NCBI GenBank assembly: GCA_031289385.1
Contig: JAITPP010000311.1
Location: 1-6,541, forward strand
Direction: 5' to 3'
DNA length: 6,541 nucleotides
DNA from: Prevotellaceae bacterium
Lineage (GTDB): Bacteria > Bacteroidota > Bacteroidia > Bacteroidales > UBA932
Below, in pieces: positions 1-5,299 of this stretch (the first letter of the stretch is position 1; every line of letters begins with the position of its first letter). The translations under genes and the position numbers were made by a program. The notes under the pieces are model-generated. The model had not been told where the DNA came from. It ran no database searches and worked only from the letters and a program-made list of their open reading frames with translations.

Positions 1-107
1 CTATTTTTCAATTTTCATTTTCAAAAATGCATCGATGCAAAGTTTGCGATTTCAATTTCCGAAAAAAACAACTTTTGCTAAATTTACAATTTTCATTTTT
101 TAAAAAC
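1..107. repeat. Diverged ~105-bp direct repeat, copy 1
   Basis: Pairs with 317-422 in the same orientation, about 315 bases apart. The best-conserved core is 34-107 against 348-422. Both cores run GATGC(C)AAAGTTTG, then an ATTTCCGAAAAA block, then CTTTTGCTAAATTTA, then ATTTTCA. The upstream 30 bases (CTATTTTT, then TTTCATTTT) also align loosely. The match is clear in the mixed-base blocks and cannot be judged in the homopolymer stretches. The copy may continue past the left edge of the window. Confidence 0.6.
28..39. repeat. 12-bp perfect palindrome
   Basis: TGCATCGATGCA reads identically on both strands and lies at the start of repeat copy 1. Copy 2 has ACTTGATGCC at the matching place, so the symmetry is not conserved. 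It could be a protein-binding site, but nothing nearby supports a specific role and it is short. Confidence 0.4.
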
Positions 108-316
108 ATCTTTCTTAAAATTTTATTTTTTAAACTTTTTTAAATTAAGCAAACTCAAAATTTTAGTTAGAAATTTGTATTTTTTTCATTTTAGTTTCAT
201 CTAAATTTAATTATAAAATTTGTTAAATTGTTTAGTTAAATAGTCTTTTTGTATTTTAACACTTTTTAATACCTATTTTATTCTGATTTCAAAAAAAAAC
301 TCTCCTAAAAATTCCT

Positions 317-422
317 CTATTTTTTCATTTTATGAAAAAAAAAACTTGATGCCAAAGTTTGTTATTTCTAATTTCCGAAAAAGTTATCTTTTGCTAAATT
401 TATGATTTTCAACTTTGAAAAA
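317..422. repeat. Diverged ~105-bp direct repeat, copy 2
   Basis: Second copy of the repeat at 1-107. The shared blocks ATTTCCGAAAAA (near 370) and CTTTTGCTAAATTTA (near 389) occur in the same order and spacing. A further echo of the TAAATTTACAATTTTC segment follows at about 434-450, which suggests local duplication of a small A/T-rich unit. No coding frame is shared by the copies. Confidence 0.6.
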
Positions 423-570
423 GTATTTTTCCATAAAATTTACAATTTTCAAAAATAGGAAGAAATAATCACCGCAAATTTTCGGCGTTTAACAAGAAAA
501 TCAACCCAATTTTCTTTTTGATTGCATTTGTTGTATTTTTTTGTCAGTATAATCCTTATTTATAGTATTT

Positions 571-608
571 TAAACCACAAAGCACACAAAGTTTTTCACA
601 ACGAACAC
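571..608. repeat. CACAAAG-type dispersed-repeat-like motif
   Basis: Three spaced CACA/CACAAAG words occur within about 35 bases (ACCACAAAG, CACACAAAG, TTTTTCACAACGAACAC). This resembles, from memory, a short intergenic sequence seen repeatedly in Bacteroidota genomes. Only one copy lies in this window, so its repeat status cannot be shown here. Confidence 0.35.
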
Positions 609-758
609 TATTTTTTATATCAATTAATTTTCATTCTTCATTCTAAAAATCGTAACGTTTGCAATTCTATTTTGCTTTTTGCTCCGCACACTCTCTTGTT
701 TGCTTACGTCTTTCGGACTTTCTTTATCTGCAACATCGTAATTAGTAATTGATAACGA

Positions 759-1913
759 CTATTTTTTAACAATCCCTATTCCCGGTAAATCGGTTGGCTG
801 CATTTTTCCGTTTTGCAGAGTTGCACCGTTGTAAAGATCGGCGGTGGGGGCTATTAGCAGGTTGCCATCTAAATCACAAAAGTCAACGGCTGGCGATAGT
901 TGCGCTGCGGCTGATATTGCACATGAAGTTTCTGTCATGCAGCCTATCATTACTTTCATATCCAACGCTCGTGCAAAATTCAGCATTTTCCAAGCCTCAC
1001 GCATTCCCGTACATTTCATCAATTTTATATTTATTCCGTTAAAGGCATCTTTAAGTTTCATAATTTCGGTGAGGCGTTGCAGCGATTCGTCGGCAAAAAC
1101 GGGTAGTGGACTGTTTTGTGTAATCCATGCAATGTCGTCGAGTTTTTTCTTCGACATTGGTTGCTCTATAAGCACAACTCCTTTTTCTTTGAGCCAGTGA
1201 ATCATGTCGAGCGCATAATGTTTGTCTTTCCATCCTTGATTTGCATCAATGGCTATGGGCAAGTTGGTAACTTCGCGTATGGTGGTTATCATTTCTTTAT
1301 CGTTTGCACCGCCGAGTTTTACTTTCAGAATTTTGAAGTCGTTTGCATATTCGCGGGTTTTTTTACGAACTACATCGGGTTCGTCAATTCCTATTGTGTA
1401 CGTTGTTGGCGGAATTTTGTCGATATTCAATCCCCATATTTTATACCAAGGTTGTCCTATAAGTTTGCCAACCAAATCGTGCAGTGCAATATCAACCGAT
1501 GCTTTTGCGGCAGTGTTGTTTTCGGTGATGCCGTCCACATAGTTTAAAATATCATCCATTTCGAACGGGCTGCGAAACTGTTCGAGATTTACTCGTTGCA
1601 AAAATGCCATAACCGATGCCGCCGATTCGCCAAGATATTGCGGCATGGCTGCTTCGCCGTAACCTGTTACTCCGTCGTATTCAATTTCTACTTGTACGCT
1701 TGGCGTCATCGTGCGCGAAAATGTTGCAACGGTAAAAGTGTATTTCAACTGTAAATCGACAGGACGAAACGAAAGTTTCATTTTTGCTGAACCCGGAAGC
1801 GAGCGACGTGGCGCGGGATTTGCAAAAAGTTTTGAGCCTGTGCTTAAAAGTAAACCTGTGCCTGCGGTTGCTAATGCCGCTGTTTTTAAGAAATTTCTTC
1901 TGCTTTGTTTCAT
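759..1913 (-). CDS. Tat-exported dipeptide epimerase, enolase superfamily (L-Ala-D/L-Glu epimerase type)
   Basis: Members of this family interconvert L-Ala-D-Glu and L-Ala-L-Glu, or related dipeptides, so that peptidoglycan-derived dipeptides can be hydrolysed. The 384-residue protein begins with a twin-arginine signal (SRRNFLK, residues 4-10), a hydrophobic stretch (11-26) and a likely cleavage region near A31, so it is predicted to be exported folded. The enolase fold follows from about 45. Seen directly: the KxK catalytic motif (K197, K199), Mg ligands D223 (DANQGW), E250 (EQP) and D275 (DES), the opposite base K297 (IKLMK), and the DLDG motif at 347-350, which in dipeptide epimerases helps bind the substrate amine. 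The catalytic set appears complete. It is second in an operon, 26 bp behind the NlpC/P60 peptidase, with no Shine-Dalgarno. The family call is strong; the exact dipeptide preference is unknown, since related enzymes vary in it. Confidence 0.93.
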   Translation of the reverse strand: MKQSRRNFLKTAALATAGTGLLLSTGSKLFANPAPRRSLPGSAKMKLSFRPVDLQLKYTFTVATFSRTMTPSVQVEIEYDGVTGYGEAAMPQYLGESAASVMAFLQRVNLEQFRSPFEMDDILNYVDGITENNTAAKASVDIALHDLVGKLIGQPWYKIWGLNIDKIPPTTYTIGIDEPDVVRKKTREYANDFKILKVKLGGANDKEMITTIREVTNLPIAIDANQGWKDKHYALDMIHWLKEKGVVLIEQPMSKKKLDDIAWITQNSPLPVFADESLQRLTEIMKLKDAFNGINIKLMKCTGMREAWKMLNFARALDMKVMIGCMTETSCAISAAAQLSPAVDFCDLDGNLLIAPTADLYNGATLQNGKMQPTDLPGIGIVKK

Positions 1914-1939
1914 AATTTTGAGATGTTTTTAATTTTAAT

Positions 1940-3166
1940 TTATTTTTGTTGTTGATAAAATTCGTTGTTTTTTAATGATGATACTCCGTTTGTGTCGATA
2001 TTTCCTATTATTCGCGATGCTCGAACAAGACGGTTGGCATTATATTTATCGTAATTTTCAGCCGCAGAATCTAAACTGCCGATTTTTACCTGAGTGGCTT
2101 CGTGTATAAATTGTTTGTTGCCGATGTAAATTGCAACATGCCCTATGCGTTCGCGTTTGCCGTCGCGTGCTTTGCTGCCGAAAAACAGCAAATCGCCTGT
2201 TTTTAGATTTTCAAAATTTTCGGTAATTTCAACAGGTTGTCCTGTGAGGCATTGCTGCGAGGCATCGCGCTGAAGAATAACTCCGTGCATAAAATAAACT
2301 GTTTTTGCAAAGCCGCTGCAATCCATCGCTTTTGCCGATGTTCCGCCCCAAAGGTAAGGCACGCCCATAAATCGTTTTCCGTAATTAATAATATTTTCGC
2401 CATCGAGATTTATTGATTTATACCAATCGTCTAATTTTTTCGATTGATTTTTATCAACATAAGCCGTTCTGCCGTCGGGATACGCGACTTTGTAATATTG
2501 TTCGGTTTCGTCTTCGAGTTTAAGCATATTTCCAGCAACCAAATCGGAAACAATATCATTTGAATTTGGTTGTGCGTATGCAAATCCGTTGTTTTCGGTG
2601 AAGATAATTTTTTGCGCCGCGTTCCATTCGTTAATTTGCTGTTTATTCATTCGCTTAATATTTCCTGCATACGTGTAACTGATATATCCGTCGGGAGTTT
2701 GCACTCGCAGCCAGCTGCCGTTTTGTAAAATTTTCACGGGCATTCCGAGCAGGGCTTGCGTTGCCATTTCTGCTGAATAATCGCCTGACGTTCGCATACT
2801 TGCAATAGAAAGTGTTACTACGCCGAAAATTTCATCGCCTAAACTTTTGTCGGGAAGAACGGTTATGCTGTCGGCAACATTTAAATTTAATGCTTTTACG
2901 TTTTCGATAATTTTTTTTTTTGCATCGGCATTTGTTGTTACGCCTTTCAGAACAATTTTATCGTCGGTAGTTTTAACTTTCACATCAAAAATATTTACTC
3001 TTCTATCGGGAGCAAATTGTTGTTGTGTTTGAGTTATCAAGTGTTGAATATTTATATTAACACTATCGGTTTTTTCAGCAATTTTCGATTTCGCTGTGTT
3101 AGATGTTTGTGAGCAACTGCACATAATTGCAGCGACAAACATTAAGGGTAATAAGATTTTTTTCAT
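1940..3166 (-). CDS. Lipoprotein NlpC/P60 peptidase with BON-like and SH3b domains
   Basis: A predicted envelope cysteine peptidase of 408 residues that probably cleaves the D-Glu to diamino-acid bond of peptidoglycan stem peptides, as YkfC-like enzymes do. Start MKKILL is followed by a hydrophobic signal and a lipobox-like MCSC, with the lipidated Cys probably C18 (C16 is an alternative). Then come a BON-like segment (about 58-104), two SH3b-like domains (about 114-169 and 186-238) and the NlpC/P60 domain (about 256-386). The catalytic triad is C283 (DCSG), H343 (GHVAIYIG) and H355 (FIHEAT). The frame stays open upstream to a TTG at 3193, but that codon lies inside the TATTTTTG promoter box, so the ATG at 3166 is preferred; it also gives a proper lipoprotein signal. 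The downstream epimerase is the expected next enzyme for the released dipeptide. The exact bond cut is inferred. Confidence 0.92.
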   Translation of the reverse strand: MKKILLPLMFVAAIMCSCSQTSNTAKSKIAEKTDSVNINIQHLITQTQQQFAPDRRVNIFDVKVKTTDDKIVLKGVTTNADAKKKIIENVKALNLNVADSITVLPDKSLGDEIFGVVTLSIASMRTSGDYSAEMATQALLGMPVKILQNGSWLRVQTPDGYISYTYAGNIKRMNKQQINEWNAAQKIIFTENNGFAYAQPNSNDIVSDLVAGNMLKLEDETEQYYKVAYPDGRTAYVDKNQSKKLDDWYKSINLDGENIINYGKRFMGVPYLWGGTSAKAMDCSGFAKTVYFMHGVILQRDASQQCLTGQPVEITENFENLKTGDLLFFGSKARDGKRERIGHVAIYIGNKQFIHEATQVKIGSLDSAAENYDKYNANRLVRASRIIGNIDTNGVSSLKNNEFYQQQK

Positions 3167-3190
3167 AAAATTTGATGTTTCTACATATTG

Positions 3191-3198
3191 CAAAAATA
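3191..3198 (-). promoter_or_regulatory. Probable -7 box of the peptidase-epimerase operon
   Basis: The minus strand reads TATTTTTG, a full match to the Bacteroidota -7 element TAnnTTTG, 24 bases before the ATG at 3166. Transcription would begin at about 3184-3187, giving a leader of roughly 20 nt. The -33 TTTG is poor: only a TGTT at 3217-3220 lies at about the right distance. In A/T-rich DNA a match to this box can arise by chance. Confidence 0.5.
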
Positions 3199-3245
3199 CA
3201 AAATTTATTGAAATATAACAGTAATTTGAATATTTTTTTATAAAC

Positions 3246-3282
3246 CGACTAAAAAATAAAATGCAACTTTATTTTTTAGTCG
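3246..3282. repeat. Perfect 15-bp inverted repeat with 7-nt loop
   Basis: The left arm CGACTAAAAAATAAA (3246-3260) and right arm TTTATTTTTTAGTCG (3268-3282) are exact reverse complements around the loop ATGCAAC. It lies between the divergent peptidase and hicA promoters, so it follows no gene and is not an ordinary terminator. It sits about 50 bases upstream of the peptidase -7 box and about 75 upstream of the hicA -33 element. It could be an operator for a dimeric regulator, a cruciform site, a terminator insulating antisense transcription, or the remnant of a small element. Confidence 0.75.
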
Positions 3283-3356
3283 AAATAAAACAGGCAAAAT
3301 ATGAACTTCATCTGAACAAGGAGTTTTTGTAATTTAACAATACTTAACTAATGGCA

Positions 3357-3388
3357 TTTGCAATTTGGTAGTATATACATTACCTTTG
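3357..3388 (+). promoter_or_regulatory. hicAB promoter
   Basis: TTTG at 3357-3360, a 20-base spacer and TACCTTTG at 3381-3388 fit the Bacteroidota consensus very well. The predicted start near 3395 gives a leader of about 30 nt before hicA. The spacer contains an 8-bp palindrome, GTATATAC (3371-3378). That is a possible operator for autoregulation by HicB, which in known systems represses its own promoter; the operator role is inference. Confidence 0.75.
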
Positions 3389-3426
3389 TCGTATCAAAAA
3401 AGATATAACAATTATGTAAAAATAAA

Positions 3427-3624
3427 ATGAAACGATACAAAGTTATTGAGATATTAAGATTGTTGTTAGCAGATGGATGGTTTTTGCAAGAACAGCACGG
3501 CAGCCACCGTCAATTCAAGCATCCGACTAAAAAAGGCAGGGTTACGTTAAGAGGAAAAGACAACAGCGTATTATCTCAATTTGAATTGAATAGCATTTTT
3601 AAACAAACAGGTTGGAAAAAATAA
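3427..3624 (+). CDS. hicA: HicA-family mRNA interferase toxin
   Basis: HicA toxins are small double-stranded-RNA-binding-fold proteins that degrade or block mRNA until bound by HicB. This one has 65 residues, slightly above the usual size. It shows the family pattern: an N-terminal helix (YKVIEILRLLLADGW), the catalytic block GSHRQFKHP with H27 as the expected active-site histidine, then a basic strand (KKGRVTLRG) and the closing helix ending in FKQTGW. The region after VTL is atypical. Many HicA proteins have a G-H-x(n)-K-D-[LI] segment, whereas here it is RGKDNSVLSQFELNSIF. It is followed 26 bp later by hicB on the same strand, the classic toxin-first order. No Shine-Dalgarno is present and the leader is A-rich. 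Family assignment is firm; toxicity is not proven by sequence. Confidence 0.92.
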   Translation: MKRYKVIEILRLLLADGWFLQEQHGSHRQFKHPTKKGRVTLRGKDNSVLSQFELNSIFKQTGWKK

Positions 3625-3650
3625 CCGATTTTTAATAAAATAATAAAATT

Positions 3651-4043
3651 ATGGTAAAAAAAATTAAAGTATTAGTAGAATGGTGCGGAAAAAATTTTGG
3701 GGCTGCCAGCGAGGAAGTGTTAGGCTGTGTGGCAACAGGGGATTCTGTTGAAGATATAAAAGATGGTTACACATCAGCATTAGAATTACATTTTAAAGGT
3801 ATGAAAGAAGACGGCGACGAAGTTCCTGAAAATTATGAGTTAGAATTTGAATTAACAACGCAAGCGCTGTTGCGCTCGTTAGACGGCAGAACTACGTTAA
3901 AAGCAATACATCGAGCGACAGGTATAAATGAAAATTTATTAAGTCATTATTATACAGGGCGCAAAAAGGCACGATTACAACAGCATACGCGCATAATTAA
4001 TGGAATACATGAAATAGCGAAAGAATTGTTTTCAATAGTTTAA
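3651..4043 (+). CDS. hicB: HicB-family antitoxin with C-terminal helix-turn-helix
   Basis: A 130-residue partner of the preceding toxin. The N-terminal 1-70 resembles the partial RNase H-like HicB fold: a first strand (KIKVLVEW), a glycine-rich turn, then GDSVEDIKDGYTSALELHFKG, which corresponds to the family's G-x-[TS]-x-E-E-A helix. Residues 78-130 carry a helix-turn-helix (TLKAIHRATGINENLLSHYYTGRKKA) of the Xre-like kind found in HicB proteins that bind their own operator. The acidic middle (KEDGDEVPENYELEFE) suits binding to the basic toxin. It is co-transcribed with hicA and followed by an intrinsic terminator 22 bp after the stop. The N-terminal half is divergent from typical HicB, so most of the support comes from its position and the C-terminal HTH. 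Confidence 0.88.
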   Translation: MVKKIKVLVEWCGKNFGAASEEVLGCVATGDSVEDIKDGYTSALELHFKGMKEDGDEVPENYELEFELTTQALLRSLDGRTTLKAIHRATGINENLLSHYYTGRKKARLQQHTRIINGIHEIAKELFSIV

Positions 4044-4065
4044 TTATTTTTTTGACGAATATATT

Positions 4066-4095
4066 TGCGCTCGTTTAATACGGGCGTATTTTTTT
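4066..4095 (+). terminator. Intrinsic terminator of hicAB
   Basis: An 8-bp stem, TGCGCTCG (4066-4073) with CGGGCGTA (4081-4088) allowing two G-U pairs, has a 7-nt loop and is followed directly by seven T residues (4089-4095). It begins 22 bases after the hicB stop codon. It is by far the most G/C-rich spot in the intergenic DNA, as expected for a rho-independent terminator. Confidence 0.8.
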
Positions 4096-4124
4096 AACCA
4101 TGCGACTGAAAAACAAAAATAAAA

Positions 4125-4151
4125 AAACGCAATTACATGAAAATTGCGTTT
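4125..4151. terminator. Hairpin terminator, mainly for the minus-strand DUF4290 gene
   Basis: A perfect 10-bp stem, AAACGCAATT (4125-4134) with AATTGCGTTT (4142-4151), and a 7-nt loop. Read on the minus strand, it lies 27 bases after the DUF4290 stop and is followed by TTTTATTTTTG, since the stem's own outer bases add to the U tract. On the plus strand it is followed by a weaker AAATATTTT, so it may act in both directions as a backstop for hicAB. Confidence 0.75.
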
Positions 4152-4177
4152 AAATATTTTGATGTGAAATACAATTA

Positions 4178-5029
4178 TTATTTAATGTAAGTTCTTTTTC
4201 TTTGCTGATTATTGTTGCTGTTACCGTTATTATTGTTATTATTATTGTTGTTGTAATTGCTGTAACTGTGATTACTACTGTGATTATTATTATTTCTGTT
4301 GTTGCTGTAATTAGAGTTTGTTTTTTTGTAGTTGCTGTTATTATTGTTGCTACTGTTGTTGTTACCGCTGCTACCGCCGACTCTCTTGTAATTGTTGTTA
4401 TTGTTATTACTTCTGCCGTTACCGTTGTTATTATTATTTCTTCTTTGCTGTGTATTTGTATCGGTTTTCACAAGCACTTGCGTAGTGATTTTTCCGCTGC
4501 AAAGTTTTGTATCTTTATCAAGATTTATTGCGCCGCCCGAAAGAAGATACAAGTCTTTAATTATTACTTCATCTTTAACGCTGTCTTTATTCCAAGCGAT
4601 GTACGATTTTTTTATTTGATTTGCTATTTGTATAATCATACATTGTTTTTTTTCGCCTTCTTCAAGTTTTTTTACGTAATTAATCATATCCAATATGTAT
4701 CGTCCGTAGTACGGCACGTTTAGAGGATTAGCCCTGTATTGAAGTTTTTTCGGCTTATCTTGTAAAACAGATTTTTCGAGAATAGGGTAGGGCGAATCAA
4801 TATCAATCTGAAAATCAGAAATAACTTGAATGTGATCCCATAGTTTATGTCTGAAATCATTAACATCCCGCAAATGAGGATTAAGATTTCCCATAACAGA
4901 TATTACTGCTCTGATTTGTCGGTTGCGATCTTCTTTGCTTGGCAAGACTCTTACCCATTCAACCATTTTATGTATATTACGACCATATTCTGGTAGTTGT
5001 AGTTTTTTTCGTTGTGTATTATAATCCAT
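4178..5029 (-). CDS. DUF4290 family protein with Asn-rich C-terminal tail
   Basis: I recognise this as a DUF4290 member, a family of unknown function found in Bacteroidota, from the opening MDYNTQRKKLQLPEYGRNIHKMV, the LNPHLRD and DFRHKLWDHI blocks and the later NPLNVPYYGRYI. Residues 1 to about 190 form a charged, probably helical, soluble domain. There is no signal peptide or membrane segment, so it is probably cytoplasmic. Two similar segments, LPEYGRNIHKMVEWV (13-27) and VPYYGRYILDMINYV (about 104-118), suggest an internal duplication. Residues from about 195 to 283 are low-complexity: over 40 Asn, with Ser, Gly, Tyr and scattered Arg/Lys, ending RKRTYIK. Asn codons alternate AAT and AAC rather than forming one pure triplet repeat. 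It is transcribed alone from a well-matched promoter, with a terminator downstream. No biochemical function can be given. Confidence 0.88.
   Translation of the reverse strand: MDYNTQRKKLQLPEYGRNIHKMVEWVRVLPSKEDRNRQIRAVISVMGNLNPHLRDVNDFRHKLWDHIQVISDFQIDIDSPYPILEKSVLQDKPKKLQYRANPLNVPYYGRYILDMINYVKKLEEGEKKQCMIIQIANQIKKSYIAWNKDSVKDEVIIKDLYLLSGGAINLDKDTKLCSGKITTQVLVKTDTNTQQRRNNNNNGNGRSNNNNNNYKRVGGSSGNNNSSNNNNSNYKKTNSNYSNNRNNNNHSSNHSYSNYNNNNNNNNNGNSNNNQQRKRTYIK
4190..4450 (-). repeat. Asn-codon-rich low-complexity coding tract
   Basis: The plus strand reads as an irregular series of ATT and GTT triplets, corresponding to AAT and AAC codons in the minus-strand DUF4290 frame. It encodes the protein's last ~90 residues, including an uninterrupted run of nine Asn near the C terminus. 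Ser, Tyr, Lys, Arg and Gly codons break the array at irregular intervals. The antisense frame over it is an artefact, rich in Val and Ile. Confidence 0.8.
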
Positions 5030-5049
5030 ATTTAGGTAAAATTAAGTTG

Positions 5050-5080
5050 CAAAGGTAGAAAAAATTTTGCATTAAACAAA
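5050..5080 (-). promoter_or_regulatory. DUF4290 gene promoter
   Basis: On the minus strand TTTG (5080-5077), a 19-base spacer and TACCTTTG (5057-5050) match the Bacteroidota consensus exactly. The -7 box is identical to that of hicAB. The predicted start near 5043 leaves a short leader of about 15 nt before the ATG at 5029. The -33 element lies only four bases from the first heptamer of the neighbouring repeat array. Confidence 0.78.
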
Positions 5081-5084
5081 TAAA

Positions 5085-5133
5085 TTAGTTGTAAGTTGTT
5101 AGTCGTAAGTCGTAAGTTGTAAGTTGTAAGTTG
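5085..5133 (+). repeat. Heptamer tandem array, left arm
   Basis: Seven contiguous 7-base units of the form T(A/T)AGT(T/C)G fill exactly 49 bases: TTAGTTG, TAAGTTG, TTAGTCG, TAAGTCG, then TAAGTTG three times. A 26-base stretch is exactly complementary to part of the array at 5370-5404, so the two form widely spaced inverted repeats. Such heptamers resemble the short tandemly repeated sequences known from cyanobacteria and other bacteria. No frame is maintained across them. Confidence 0.85.
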
Positions 5134-5161
5134 ATTATGAATTTTGTTTAGTTGTTTAATT

Positions 5162-5254
5162 GTTGATTTGCTTATTTGTTTTTTGTTGATTTGCTTATTT
5201 GTTTTTTGTTGATTTGCTTATTTGTTTTTTGTTGATTTGTTTTTTGTTGATTTG
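5162..5254 (+). repeat. 23-bp tandem repeat
   Basis: Three identical 23-base units (5162-5184, 5185-5207, 5208-5230) start GTTGATTTGC and end in TGTTTTTT. They are followed by a 15-base unit lacking the central CTTATTTG (5231-5245) and a 9-base fragment (5246-5254). Units abut without spacers. Perfect identity of the first three implies recent expansion, probably by slippage. Confidence 0.9.
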
Positions 5255-5256
5255 GA

Positions 5257-5291
5257 AAAAGCACGCAGATGATACAGATTTACGCAGATTT
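5257..5291. repeat. ACGCAGAT-type dispersed-repeat-like motif
   Basis: GCACGCAGATGATACAGATTTACGCAGATT contains two ACGCAGAT words flanking ATACAGATTT. From memory it resembles a short intergenic repeat found in many Bacteroidota genomes. Only one copy is present in the window, sandwiched between two unrelated tandem arrays. Confidence 0.4.
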
Positions 5292-5299
5292 TTTTAATC

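Larger units (their letters stand above)
1..758. other. Long A/T-rich non-coding region
   Basis: About 750 bases with no credible gene on either strand. The first 500 bases are made almost entirely of A and T runs. The region lies downstream of the minus-strand epimerase gene and contains two copies of a diverged direct repeat (1-107 and 317-422), a 12-bp perfect palindrome (28-39), a CACAAAG-type motif (571-608) and a short NGTAATT heptamer pair (737-750). An open frame at 522-752 is discussed under rejected items. No convincing intrinsic terminator for the epimerase is visible. The region may be a decayed gene or element, or simply a repeat-rich spacer; the sequence alone does not decide. 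Confidence 0.6.

Noticed and set aside
450..478. Minus-strand promoter (TATTTTTG with a TTTG 17 bases upstream)
   Set aside because: The spacing is shorter than the usual 19-21, no gene starts downstream within the window, and such matches are expected by chance in DNA this A/T-rich.
522..752. 76-residue plus-strand open frame, hydrophobic
   Set aside because: It lies in A/T-rich repeat-containing DNA, runs over the CACAAAG motif and the NGTAATT heptamers, has no recognisable domain or good promoter, and its Phe/Ile/Leu-rich composition is what random A/T-rich DNA gives.
737..757. Terminator hairpin for the epimerase (TCGT...ACGA dyad)
   Set aside because: Only about four continuous pairs form, and no T tract follows on the minus strand.
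794..1547. Several plus-strand frames of 80-143 residues over the epimerase gene
   Set aside because: All are opposite-strand shadows of a gene with a complete catalytic motif set.
3167..3193. Extension of the peptidase start to a TTG codon
   Set aside because: The TTG is part of the predicted -7 promoter box, and the ATG at 3166 gives a proper lipoprotein signal peptide.
4202..4723. 173-residue plus-strand frame rich in Val and Ile
   Set aside because: It is the antisense of the DUF4290 gene; the Val/Ile runs are simply complements of AAT/AAC Asn codons. No promoter or start context supports it.
5162..5254. CRISPR array
   Set aside because: The 23-bp units abut directly with no unique spacers, and there are no cas genes.
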